Below are positions 14,661-22,074 of a stretch of 28,092 nucleotides of DNA, piece by piece; the first letter of the stretch is position 1; every line of letters starts with the position of its first letter. Source of the stretch: DASSKF01 sp035690725 (lineage in GTDB: Bacteria; Actinomycetota; Actinomycetes; Actinomycetales; Dermatophilaceae); NCBI GenBank assembly GCA_035690725.1, contig DASSKF010000127.1, positions 1-28,092 of the forward strand, given 5' to 3'. Under the pieces are notes generated by a model, which saw only the letters and a list, made by a program, of their open reading frames with translations, was not told the DNA's origin and made no database searches. The translations under genes and the position numbers were made by a program.

Positions 14661-15659
14661 TCAGGACGCCGACGTCGAGGCCACCGCCAGCGCGTCGCCG
14701 ACCGGGGTGCGCCGGTAGAGCACCGACCGTCCCGCACGAGCCCTCGTCACCAGGCCGCTGTCCCGCAGCACGGCCAGGTGGTCACCGACCGCGCCCAGGG
14801 ACTGCCCCAGCGACCGGGCCAGCTGGGTGGTGCTGGCCGGCTCGTCCAGGGCGAGCAGCAGCTCGGCGCGTGCGGCCCCGAGCAGCCGGCCCAGCCCCGA
14901 GCCGCCGGCACCGGTGCGTTCCCACAGGGCGGCGGTCCCGCGAGCCGGGTAGACCAGCGCCGGGGGCCACGGCGCCTCCAGCGCCACGGCCAGGCCGCCG
15001 GAGACGAAGACCGACGGCACCAGCAGCAGCCCACGCCCACCGAGCCGGACGACCTGCTCCGGGAAGCGGCCCACGTCGATGCAGCCGTCACGCCAGCGCA
15101 GCCGGGGGTGCAGGTCGGCGAGGGCCGCCGCCCACCCGTCGGAGACCAGGCGGCCGGCCCGGTGCACGACGTCCCGCTCGAGGATCGCGCGCAGCGCCGG
15201 CCAGTCGGGGGCCAGGAGCTCCTCCCACGCGGCGCTGAGGACGTCGGCCACGCGCTCGGCGGCGTCGGCACCGGCCAGCACGCCGCGGACACGGGGGTCG
15301 ACGTGGCGCTGCCGGGCGAGCGCCGCCCCGGCCTCCGTCCGCACCCGTTCCGGCGGTGTCGCGCGCACGACCGCCAGCAGGTCCTCGACCGTGGTGGCGA
15401 CCCCCTCCGGGGGCGGACTGAGGAAGTCGGCGCCGTAGCCGGGCGGCTGCAGCGCCGCCACCAGTGGGAGGTCGGTCCGGTCCCGCAGCACCCGGTACCG
15501 CTCCCCCACCCGGGCCAACCACCTCGCCAGCACGACGTCCGGCCCGCCGGGAGAGCCCAGCCGGCGCAGGAGGTGGACGAGCTCCCACAGCGGGGAGATC
15601 GCGAACCGGCTGCGGGCGAGGTCCTCCGGTGACACCTCCACGTGCAGCACCAGCGCCAC
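14661..15659 (-). CDS. ArsR-type winged-helix regulator with DUF5937-like N-terminal domain
   Basis: A 332-residue protein. The N-terminal ~245 residues (LHVEVSPEDLARSRFAISPLW, then LDRDVVH-type helices and strands such as LLLVPSVFVSG) form the long sensory region that I recall in DUF5937 regulators. The C-terminal winged helix (about 250-325) has RAELLLALDEPASTTQLA, the recognition helix SLGAVGDHLAVLRDSGLV and a wing GRSVLYRRT, typical of ArsR repressors. No Cys-based metal site is visible, so the signal is probably organic. Start GTG 15659 gives the expected ALVLHVEV start; a longer frame to 15743 would read through the operator. It is divergent from the MFS gene at 15722 and most likely represses it and itself. 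Confidence 0.85.
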   Translation of the reverse strand: MALVLHVEVSPEDLARSRFAISPLWELVHLLRRLGSPGGPDVVLARWLARVGERYRVLRDRTDLPLVAALQPPGYGADFLSPPPEGVATTVEDLLAVVRATPPERVRTEAGAALARQRHVDPRVRGVLAGADAAERVADVLSAAWEELLAPDWPALRAILERDVVHRAGRLVSDGWAAALADLHPRLRWRDGCIDVGRFPEQVVRLGGRGLLLVPSVFVSGGLAVALEAPWPPALVYPARGTAALWERTGAGGSGLGRLLGAARAELLLALDEPASTTQLARSLGQSLGAVGDHLAVLRDSGLVTRARAGRSVLYRRTPVGDALAVASTSAS

Positions 15660-15663
15660 CGAC

Positions 15664-15683
15664 CTTTCGTCGTATGACGAAAG
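15664..15683. promoter_or_regulatory. perfect palindromic operator CTTTCGTC-GTAT-GACGAAAG
   Basis: Two 8-bp arms (15664-15671 and 15676-15683) are perfectly complementary around a 4-bp GTAT centre. The site lies 4 bp before the ArsR-type start and 38 bp before the MFS start. It also contains the only -10-like sequences in the gap (TATGAC on the plus strand, CATACG on the minus strand). A dimeric regulator bound here would block both promoters. Confidence 0.75.
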
Positions 15684-15721
15684 CCTAGCCCCAGCCGCAC
15701 CGACCCGGGCAGCGTGGAGAC

Positions 15722-16999
15722 GTGACAGCCACCGCCGGTGCACCGACCTACCGCTCGCTGCTCGCGGTCCCCGAGTTCCGGGTGCTGCTGGGCGGCTTCG
15801 TGTTGTTCGGCACCGGATTCCAGCTGGAGATCCTCGGGCTGTCGGTGCTCGTCTACGCCCGCACGAGCTCGCCGCTGCTGAGCGCGGTGAGCTTCGGGGT
15901 CGGCTTCCTGCCGCAGCTGGTCGGGGGCGCCCTGCTCACGTCCCTGGCCGACCGGCTGCGGCCGCGGTCCGCGATCGCGCTCGGGCTGCTGGTGCGAGGG
16001 GCACCCGGCCTCGTCATCGGCATACTTCCCGCTCTCCCGGTGGGGGCGATGCTCGGTCTCGTCGCCGCGAGCGCCGCCACCTCCCCGGTCGTCAGCGCGG
16101 CCACGCTCGGGCTGCTGCCGGAGCTGCTCGAGGGGGAGCGCTACGTCCTGGGCCGGTCGGTGTTCAACTTCGTCATGTCCGGCACCCAGCTGCTGGGTCT
16201 GGCGCTCGGCGGGGTGGTGCTCGCGCTCGTCCCGCCGGCGGACCTGCTCCTGGCGGCCGGCGCCGCGCTGGTCGCGGCGGCCGCGGTCACCCGGGCGGGC
16301 CTGCACCACCGTCCACCCCGGGCGCCCGCCGGGCATGGCCGGCGCGTCGGCGTCGTGCGGGCGACGGTCCACGGCAACCTCGCGCTGCTGGTCGACCCGC
16401 ACGTGCGCGGCCTGCTGCTGGCGATGTGGCTGCCCGTGTGGTGCGTCACCGGAGCGGAGTCGCTCCTCGTCGCCTACGTCGGGGCCTCCGGCGCTCCGGC
16501 GAGCGCCGCGAGCGTCGTGCTGGCGCCACTGCCGATCGGCATGCTCGTCGGCAACGTCGTGCTCGGCCGGTGCGTGCGGGAACCGGTGCGACGGCGGCTG
16601 ACGCTCCCGCTCGCCCTGGCGACGGGGCTCCCGCTGCTCGGCTTCGCGCTCACCCCCGCCCTCGGCGTGGCGGTCGTGCTGCTGGGCCTCACCGGTCTGG
16701 CGCTGGGCTACGTGCTGGGCCTGCAGCAGCCGTTCCTCGACAGCGTGCCGGTCGCTCGGCGCGGGCAGGCGTTCGGGCTGAACAGCACCGGGACGATGGG
16801 GGGTCAGGGCCTGACGCCCCTCCTGTTCGGCGCCGTGGCCACGGTCGTCACCGTGGGGCCCGCGATCGCCCTCGCCGGGCTGGCGAGCACCGGCGCCGCG
16901 CTGGCGCTCCGCTGCACGCTCGGGGGCCGGGCGGCCGCAGCGCGCTTCGCCGAGCAGCGCTCCACCGAGGAGCTGCTCCACCGGGGCGACGACGGCTGA
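15722..16999 (+). CDS. MFS transporter, probable drug exporter
   Basis: A 425-residue membrane protein with about 12 predicted helices. It begins YRSLLAVPEFRVLLGGFVLF, the usual first helix of EntS/MdtG-like major facilitator exporters. The cytoplasmic loop 2-3 has SLADRLRPRSAIALG, close to the MFS motif A (GxLADRxGRR). The halves are joined by a basic loop near residues 195-215 (HHRPPRAPAGHGRR). The late LGLQQPFLDSVPVARRGQAFG segment is typical of the family. It starts at GTG 15722 after GTGGAG. It is paired with the divergent ArsR-type regulator across one operator, which argues for inducible export of a toxic compound. The substrate cannot be told from sequence. Confidence 0.88.
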   Translation: MTATAGAPTYRSLLAVPEFRVLLGGFVLFGTGFQLEILGLSVLVYARTSSPLLSAVSFGVGFLPQLVGGALLTSLADRLRPRSAIALGLLVRGAPGLVIGILPALPVGAMLGLVAASAATSPVVSAATLGLLPELLEGERYVLGRSVFNFVMSGTQLLGLALGGVVLALVPPADLLLAAGAALVAAAAVTRAGLHHRPPRAPAGHGRRVGVVRATVHGNLALLVDPHVRGLLLAMWLPVWCVTGAESLLVAYVGASGAPASAASVVLAPLPIGMLVGNVVLGRCVREPVRRRLTLPLALATGLPLLGFALTPALGVAVVLLGLTGLALGYVLGLQQPFLDSVPVARRGQAFGLNSTGTMGGQGLTPLLFGAVATVVTVGPAIALAGLASTGAALALRCTLGGRAAAARFAEQRSTEELLHRGDDG

Positions 17000-17165
17000 G
17001 CGCGCCCGTCGGGCCGACTCCACGAGCCGGCGCGTCGCCTGCACGTCGCGCATCCGCGAGCTGGTCATGCAGTGGATGACCGCGCCGGCACCCGTGACCG
17101 CCGCGTCGATCCCCTGACCGGAGACGAGGTCGCCCCGGCACCACGAGGTCCCCTCCGGCAGCGAC
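17000..17165 (-). pseudogene. remnant of an NAD(P)-binding SDR/NmrA-type oxidoreductase
   Basis: On the minus strand a ~50-residue stretch reads EGTSWCRGDLVSGQGIDAAV, then TGAGAVIHCMTSS and VQATRRLVESARRA. This matches the second beta strand to the fourth helix of NAD-dependent epimerase/NmrA-type proteins (GDL...LDAAV.G...V.HCATS...VEATRRLVEAAR). The N-terminal Rossmann GxxGxxG part and the whole C-terminal half are missing, and the similarity stops right at the MFS stop codon (16999). It is a degraded fragment, not a gene. Confidence 0.6.
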
Positions 17166-17189
17166 GCCGGTCCGGGCTGTTGCGGATCG

Positions 17190-17280
17190 CAGCTCGGACT
17201 GGCAGTGCTCGCCCGCACGCCGGCGTGTCGTCCGGGACACGCCGGGGACAGCCGAGTACTGCCAGTTGAGATTGCGGTCG
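17190..17280. repeat. 91-bp nested inverted repeat, copy A
   Basis: Outer arms CTCGGACTGGCAGTGCTCG (17193-17211) and CGAGTACTGCCAGTTGAG (17253-17270) are inverted repeats. Nested inside is a perfect 10-bp stem CCGGCGTGTC/GACACGCCGG (17220-17229 with 17236-17245) with a 6-nt loop. The ends CAGCTCG and AGATTGCGxTCG, and the string AGCCGAGTACTGCC, recur in copy B at 27057-27148. It sits between an oxidoreductase remnant and the 3' end of the antiporter gene. It could be a REP/MITE-like mobile palindrome or a structured RNA. Confidence 0.75.
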
Positions 17281-17313
17281 GGCGGTGCCGCGAGGGTGTG
17301 CCGGCCGGCTCGG

Positions 17314-19269
17314 TCAGGCGGCGCCGGGCCGGGTGGGCGCCCGCCGGAGCGTCGTCAGCGCAGCCGGGTCACGCACCAGGGCCAGCACGGTGCCCCGGTC
17401 CGTGGGCAGCTTCGTCCGGCCGTGGGCCACCTCCACCGTGCCGGGGGCGCGCTGCACGAACAGGACCACCGCGTCGTCACCGGCCCGGGCGCGGAAGTCC
17501 TCGTAGGTCAGGTCCGGGGACAGGTCGACGCGGGTGACCGTCATCCCGGAGGTCATCCGGCTGTCCAGGGCGGCGCGGGAGAGCGCCGGGACGAAGGCGT
17601 AGCGGGCGCTGAGGTGACCGGCCGTGTCGTGCCGGTCGTCGCCGGTGCCGGTCGTGGTGCTGTCACGGTGCAGCTGGAAGGTGTTGGTGCCGCCGAAGAC
17701 CCGGACGAACTCGCGGGCCGCGGTGGCGTTGGTCTCGTCCTCGGGGGTGCAGGCGACGAAGTGGCCGATGCCGGCGAGGTCCATGTCCTTCACGGCGTAC
17801 TCGGACAGGATGTTCGCCGTCACCGTGCGCAGGCCGGCAGCCCGCGCCGTGGCGAGGGACGCGTCGTTGCGGGCGACCACGAGCACCTGGATGCCGAGGT
17901 CCTGCAGCAGCCGCGCGGTCTCCACGACCCACGTGTTCACGCCGACGAACATCACGCCCTGCGGCTTGGCCGACGCCAGCCCGAGGCGCTCGGCGAGGTG
18001 GTTGATGCCGAATCCGTAGATCGCGACCGTGCAGACGATGACGAGGAAGACCAGCGGCACCATCCGGCCGGCCTGGTCGGACAGCCGCGCCAGCTCCTCG
18101 GCGTGGGCGCTCAGCGAGCCGCGGGTGGGGCCGGTGGCGGCATCGGCCCGGGCGGCGAACCGTTCCGCGGCCTGGCCCAGCCCGAGCGCGAAGATGCTGG
18201 TGACGGCGGCGGCCACGATCCCGCGGGGCGCCATGCCGGCGAGCAGGATCCGCTCCTGACGGGTCACGTTGGTGCCCAGCAGGCCCAGCAGCACGCTGAT
18301 CGGGCGCACCAGCAGCACGAGCACGGCGAGGAACACCAGCGCCGTCGGTGCCACGTCCACCAGCTGCTCCGGGGTGACGCGCCCGCCGAGCACGACGAAG
18401 AGCGCCCCCACGAAGAGGACCTGCAGGTGCTCCTTGAACTCCGCGACGTGCTCGACGTGGAACGTGGGCCGGTTGCCGAGGTAGATGCCGAGCACGGTCA
18501 CCGTCATGAGGCCGCTCTCCGGCTGCAGGGCGTCGGACACGACGAGCGCCGCGATCGCCACGGCCAGGAAGGCGACGCCGTGCAGGAAGTCCGGGATGGC
18601 GCGCCGCCGCATGAGCCACTCCAGCAGCGCCCCGAGCCCGAGCCCGAGCCCGGCGGCGATGAGGACGGTCTTGCCGAGGGCGAGCAGCACGGCCGGCAGC
18701 GCCTGGCCCGCCTCGCCGGCGAGGATCCCCTGGAAGACGAGCAGGGCCAGCACGGCGCCGATCGGGTCGACGACGATGCCCTCCCAGCGCAGCAGCGAGG
18801 AGACCCGGCGGGTGGGCCGCAGCGAGCGCAGGATCGGGCTGATCACGGTGGGTCCGGTGACGACGAGGATGGCGCCGATCAGCAGGGCCACCCGCGGGTC
18901 GAAGCCGAGCAGCCAGGCGGTGGCCGTGATCATCCCCCACGCGAGCAGCACGGTCGCCGAGCACAGCCGCCACACCGGTCCCCTGACCTCGCGCAGCTGC
19001 TTGACGCGCAGCGACATGCTGCCCTCGAACAGGATGATCCCGACCGTCAGCCGGACCCCGTCGAAGAGCAGCTCGTGCCCGAGGGCGTGGTCGGCCGTCA
19101 CCACCTGCCCCAGGCCGAAGCCCACGAGCAGGAGCAGGAGGATCGAGGGGACGCGCAGCCGCCAGGCGACCCACTGGCACAGCACACTCACCCCGATGAC
19201 GAGGGTGAGGTAGCCGGCCGGGCCGAGCTCGCTGAGGGCGTGCAGGGCGCTCGTCAGGAAGGCGGGCAC
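17314..19269 (-). CDS. CPA1 family cation/proton antiporter with RCK (TrkA-N) domain
   Basis: A 651-residue protein. Residues 1-420 are a Na+/H+-exchanger membrane domain of about 12 helices, starting GYLTLVIGVSVLCQWVAW. It includes LLLLLVGFGLGQVV, the FEGSMSLR segment, the unwound-helix TGPTVISPILR region and WEGIVVDPIGAVLA; the acidic pair of CPA transporters corresponds to the VVDPIG/SDALQPE parts. The terminal helix is VPLVFLVIVCTVAIYGFGI. Residues about 440-545 form a Rossmann-like RCK/TrkA-N domain (VMFVGVNTWVVETARLLQDL, then VVARNDASLATAR), a nucleotide-sensing regulatory unit. A further C-terminal domain (about 570-651) resembles RCK-C. It probably exchanges K+ or Na+ for protons under nucleotide control. 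GTG 19269 is the start used. Confidence 0.9.
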   Translation of the reverse strand: MPAFLTSALHALSELGPAGYLTLVIGVSVLCQWVAWRLRVPSILLLLLVGFGLGQVVTADHALGHELLFDGVRLTVGIILFEGSMSLRVKQLREVRGPVWRLCSATVLLAWGMITATAWLLGFDPRVALLIGAILVVTGPTVISPILRSLRPTRRVSSLLRWEGIVVDPIGAVLALLVFQGILAGEAGQALPAVLLALGKTVLIAAGLGLGLGALLEWLMRRRAIPDFLHGVAFLAVAIAALVVSDALQPESGLMTVTVLGIYLGNRPTFHVEHVAEFKEHLQVLFVGALFVVLGGRVTPEQLVDVAPTALVFLAVLVLLVRPISVLLGLLGTNVTRQERILLAGMAPRGIVAAAVTSIFALGLGQAAERFAARADAATGPTRGSLSAHAEELARLSDQAGRMVPLVFLVIVCTVAIYGFGINHLAERLGLASAKPQGVMFVGVNTWVVETARLLQDLGIQVLVVARNDASLATARAAGLRTVTANILSEYAVKDMDLAGIGHFVACTPEDETNATAAREFVRVFGGTNTFQLHRDSTTTGTGDDRHDTAGHLSARYAFVPALSRAALDSRMTSGMTVTRVDLSPDLTYEDFRARAGDDAVVLFVQRAPGTVEVAHGRTKLPTDRGTVLALVRDPAALTTLRRAPTRPGAA

Positions 19270-19344
19270 CGGGAAACTCTGTCAAGCGATGCGGTCCACC
19301 GCAAAGTCAGCTGTCCGAGTCCGGCTCCCGGTGTGACGGTCGCC

Positions 19345-19806
19345 TCACCGCTCCTGCGGCGGTATGCCGGGTGCCTCCTCGGCAGCCTGTGCCTCGAGCC
19401 GGTCTCGTGTGGCCCTGGCGCCCCGGCCCGTGCCGTACCGGGTCCAGTCCGGCGTCTCGGTGGCCGGACGTCCCCAGACGACGACCACCTTCAGCGGGGT
19501 GTCGCCGGTGTTGGTGAGGTCGTGCCGCGACCCGGGCGGGGCGAGCACCGCGTCCCCGGGACCGAGGTCGTGCCGCTCGTCGTCCACCCGCATCCGGGCC
19601 GTTCCCTCGACCACGAGGTAGAGCTCCTCGAGCGGGTCGTCCTCGCCGTGAGCGTGCAGGCCCTCGGCCCCGCCTGCCGGCAGCTCCCACAGGTGCACGG
19701 CCACGGGCAGCCGGGACCGGTCGAGGAAGTACCACTGCACCTGCATCGGCAGCGCCCCGTCGTGCATGTCGTGCTCGAACGCGGTCTCGCCGGCTCGCTC
19801 CAGCAC
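19345..19806 (-). CDS. cupin domain protein
   Basis: A 153-residue single cupin barrel. The first metal motif is visible as LHAHGEDDPLEELYLVVEG (His, His, Glu) and the second as PPGSRHDLTNTGD (His), so a metal site is likely intact. N-terminal LERAGETAFEHDMHDG and QWYFLDRSRLPVAVHLWEL strands precede it. The GTG at 19806 has GGAGG 7 nt upstream. An alternative GTG at 19815 would form a GTGA overlap with the deaminase stop codon. Either way the gene is coupled to the nucleoside deaminase. A sugar- or purine-related enzymatic or sensing role is possible; sequence alone does not say. Confidence 0.85.
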   Translation of the reverse strand: MLERAGETAFEHDMHDGALPMQVQWYFLDRSRLPVAVHLWELPAGGAEGLHAHGEDDPLEELYLVVEGTARMRVDDERHDLGPGDAVLAPPGSRHDLTNTGDTPLKVVVVWGRPATETPDWTRYGTGRGARATRDRLEAQAAEEAPGIPPQER

Positions 19807-19811
19807 CGTCG

Positions 19812-20312
19812 TCACCTCCGGTGGTGCCGGCGGTGCAGCTCGCGCATCGCCTCGGTGAGCGGCTCGGCCGGCCCGGCCACCTCGACCCCGGGAGCGACCT
19901 GCTGCACGGGCAGCGGTGCCACCGGGGCGCCCGGGACAGCCCACGCGGACAGCCACTCGCCCAGCTGGGCCGAGCTCACGGCATACACGATCCGGCGCAG
20001 GCCGACCCAGGCGTGGGCCGCCGAGCACATGGGGCAGTGCTCCCCGGAGGTGTAGACCGTCGCCCGGCCACGGTCCGCCACGGGAAGGTTCTCCGCCGCC
20101 CAGCGGGCCAGCGCGAACTCCGGGTGTCGGGTGCGGTCGCCGGTGGCGGCGACCCGGTTGCGGTCCTCGGCCAGGACGGTGCCGTCGCCGGCGACGAGGA
20201 CCGAGCCGAACGGCTCGTCGCCGGCGTCCAGGGCGTCCTCGGCCAGCTGCACGCAGCGGCGCAGGTGGGCCAGGTCCGTCTCGGAGACCGCGGCGCTGCT
20301 CGGGTCGGACAT
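19812..20312 (-). CDS. nucleoside deaminase (CMP/guanine deaminase fold)
   Basis: A 166-residue zinc-dependent deaminase. The zinc motifs are HPE (in RTRHPEFALARWAAENL; His ligand, catalytic Glu) and CPMC (in YTSGEHCPMCSAAHAW; two Cys ligands). The usual CEPCPMC is GEHCPMC here, but both ligand cysteines are kept. The N-terminal QLAEDALDAGDEPFGSVLV is the standard substrate-pocket start. Close relatives deaminate guanine, cytosine or tRNA adenosine. Its neighbourhood (guaD, xdhABC) favours a purine-salvage or catabolic role. ATG 20312 follows CGAGGAGCGACG, a good ribosome-binding site. It is divergent from the winged-helix regulator at 20419. Confidence 0.88.
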   Translation of the reverse strand: MSDPSSAAVSETDLAHLRRCVQLAEDALDAGDEPFGSVLVAGDGTVLAEDRNRVAATGDRTRHPEFALARWAAENLPVADRGRATVYTSGEHCPMCSAAHAWVGLRRIVYAVSSAQLGEWLSAWAVPGAPVAPLPVQQVAPGVEVAGPAEPLTEAMRELHRRHHRR

Positions 20313-20405
20313 CGTCGCTCCTCGGGTCGGGCCCCCGACGCTAGCCGAGCCGGGTGGGAGCAGGTGTCGGGACGTTGGTCCCGGCCCCGGGCCCCGCCCC
20401 GCGCC

Positions 20406-20411
20406 TACGGT
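20406..20411 (+). promoter_or_regulatory. -10 box TACGGT of the winged-helix regulator gene
   Basis: TACGGT fits TANNNT and lies 7 nt before ATG 20419. This implies a leaderless mRNA; no Shine-Dalgarno is present. Confidence 0.4.
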
Positions 20412-20418
20412 GTCCGGC

Positions 20419-20742
20419 ATGAGCCGACACTCGTGGACCTACCTGACCAACCACGGGCACGTCCTCGTGTGCCTCGCGCGGGACCCGAACATGAGCCTGC
20501 GGCAGCTCTCCACCGAGATCGGCATCACCGAGCGCGCCGTGCTGCTGATCATCGCCGACCTCGAGGCCGCGAGCGTGGTGACGCGGCGCCGGGTGGGGCG
20601 GCGCAACCACTACACGATCTGCCGCGACACCGGCATGCGGCACCCCCTGCTGGACGGGGTGACGCTCGGCGACCTGCTCGAGCCGTTGGAGGCACCCGAG
20701 AGCGGCCCGCGACTTGCGAGCGCCGGTTCGGAGCCGGCCTGA
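20419..20742 (+). CDS. small MarR-like winged-helix regulator
   Basis: A 107-residue DNA-binding protein consisting almost only of a winged helix. It has an N-terminal helix (TYLTNHGHVLVCLARDP), an HTH (SLRQLSTEIGITERAVLLII) and a wing (ASVVTRRRVGRRNHYTI). A short tail DGVTLGDLLEPLEAPE follows. Single-domain proteins of this shape are common in actinobacteria, and their ligands are mostly unknown. It lies between the deaminase (divergent) and guaD (convergent, 30-bp gap), so it is a candidate regulator of the purine genes. No effector pocket can be recognised. Confidence 0.82.
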   Translation: MSRHSWTYLTNHGHVLVCLARDPNMSLRQLSTEIGITERAVLLIIADLEAASVVTRRRVGRRNHYTICRDTGMRHPLLDGVTLGDLLEPLEAPESGPRLASAGSEPA

Positions 20743-20772
20743 GCGCCGGGCCGGAGGGCGGACCCCGCCGGG

Positions 20773-22074
20773 TCAGAGCGGGTGCGGGGCGCGGACCTGC
20801 GCACCGGCGATCCAGACGCCCGCCACGTCGCCGGCCGACGCCATGGCGAACACCTTTGCCAGCGCGTGCTCGGCGTCGGCCGCGTGCCGGATGCCGACGT
20901 CGAGCGTGCTGCCCTCGGGCGGCCGGACCCAGACGGCGTCGAACTGCTTGCCGACGCCCAGGTCCCCCACCTGGTCCTCGAGGGCGAGCGCCTCGGCGCC
21001 GGCCGAGGTGGCGAGGTGCAGCAGGTGCGCCGAGGTCAGCGGCAGGCCCTCCTCCCCCAGCTGCCGCTGCGCGAAGTAGGCCTGCAGCCCCTCCTTGAAC
21101 AGCGAGAACCCGGTGCCGGCACCCACGTCGGAGCCGAGCGCCACCCGGACACCGTGGTCCCGGTGCCGGCGCAGGGGGAACAGGCCGCTGCCGAGGGCGG
21201 CGTTGCTCGACGGGCAGTGCGCCACGGTCGCGTCCTGCGCGGCGAGCAGCGCCAGCTCGCGGTCGGTGGGGTGCACGTTGTGCGCCAGGACGCAGCGGCG
21301 CCCGACCAGCCCGTGCCGGTCGTAGGTGTCGACGTAGTCGTCAGCGTCATCGAACAGCTCTGCCACTGAACGGATCTCGGCGAGGTTCTCGTTGACGTGC
21401 GAGGTGAACCACGACCCCGGCACGTCCTTCACGACGGACGCGCACGCGTCGAGCATCGCGTCGCCGGCCGAGAACGAGAAGCGAGGCGTCACGGCATACC
21501 GCGCGTGGCCGGTGCCGTGCCAGCGGGAGGCGAGGTCGCGCGACTGCTCGTAGGCCCGCTCGGGGGTGGTGAGCAGCGCTTCGGGCTCGAGCAGGCGGTC
21601 GCTGACCACCAGCCCGGTCGTGATCCGCAGCCCGGTGCGCGCGGCCTCGGTGAAGACCTCGTCGACGGCGCCGGGGAAGTGCGACCCGAACACCAGCGCC
21701 GTGGTGGTGCCCGCGTCGAGCAGGCCGCGCACGAAGTCGGAGGCGACCGACCGGGCATACCCGGCGTCGGCCAGCCGCGCCTCCTCGGGGAGGGCGCACC
21801 GGTCCAGCCAGTCGAGCAGGGGCATCCCCAGCTCCCCGATGACCCGCACCTGCGGGAAGTGCACGTGCGTGTCCACCAGCCCCGGGAGCAGTATGCCGTC
21901 CCGCAGGTCGACGACCTCCTCGTCCGGGTGGCTGCCCCGCACGCCGGCGAAGGCGCCGCGGGCGCGAATCGTCCCGTCCTGCACGAGGATCGCTGCGTCG
22001 TCGTCGGTGCGCAGGCGCCCGCCGGCGAACGGGTCGTCCGGGGTGTCCATCACCCGTGCCCGGTAGAGGGTCAT
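20773..22074 (-). CDS. guaD: guanine deaminase (amidohydrolase family)
   Basis: A 433-residue amidohydrolase that converts guanine to xanthine, the substrate of the xanthine dehydrogenase encoded upstream. Metal and catalytic residues are visible as VDTHVHFPQ (HxH, about residue 72), the FTSHVNEN His, the VLAHNVH His and LGSDVGAGTG (Asp). The PGLVDTHVHFPQ and AHCPSSNAALGSGLFPL signatures are typical of GuaD rather than of other amidohydrolases. Length fits the family. The ATG at 22074 overlaps the xdhC stop codon (ATGA), so translation is coupled. It is the last gene of the xdh operon. Confidence 0.93.
   Translation of the reverse strand: MTLYRARVMDTPDDPFAGGRLRTDDDAAILVQDGTIRARGAFAGVRGSHPDEEVVDLRDGILLPGLVDTHVHFPQVRVIGELGMPLLDWLDRCALPEEARLADAGYARSVASDFVRGLLDAGTTTALVFGSHFPGAVDEVFTEAARTGLRITTGLVVSDRLLEPEALLTTPERAYEQSRDLASRWHGTGHARYAVTPRFSFSAGDAMLDACASVVKDVPGSWFTSHVNENLAEIRSVAELFDDADDYVDTYDRHGLVGRRCVLAHNVHPTDRELALLAAQDATVAHCPSSNAALGSGLFPLRRHRDHGVRVALGSDVGAGTGFSLFKEGLQAYFAQRQLGEEGLPLTSAHLLHLATSAGAEALALEDQVGDLGVGKQFDAVWVRPPEGSTLDVGIRHAADAEHALAKVFAMASAGDVAGVWIAGAQVRAPHPL

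Noticed and set aside
14661..15743. Longer ArsR-type protein starting at 15743
   Set aside because: The extension would translate through the palindromic operator and overlap the divergent MFS start; homologue-like sequence begins at ALVLHVEV.
19280..19292. TTGACA on the minus strand upstream of the antiporter as a -35 box
   Set aside because: The matching -10 position would fall inside the coding sequence and has no TANNNT motif there.
17266..20055. 929-codon plus-strand open frame
   Set aside because: It is antisense to the antiporter, cupin and deaminase genes, which have clear domains; its translation is low-complexity Arg/Gly/Glu/Gln text typical of shadow frames in GC-rich DNA.
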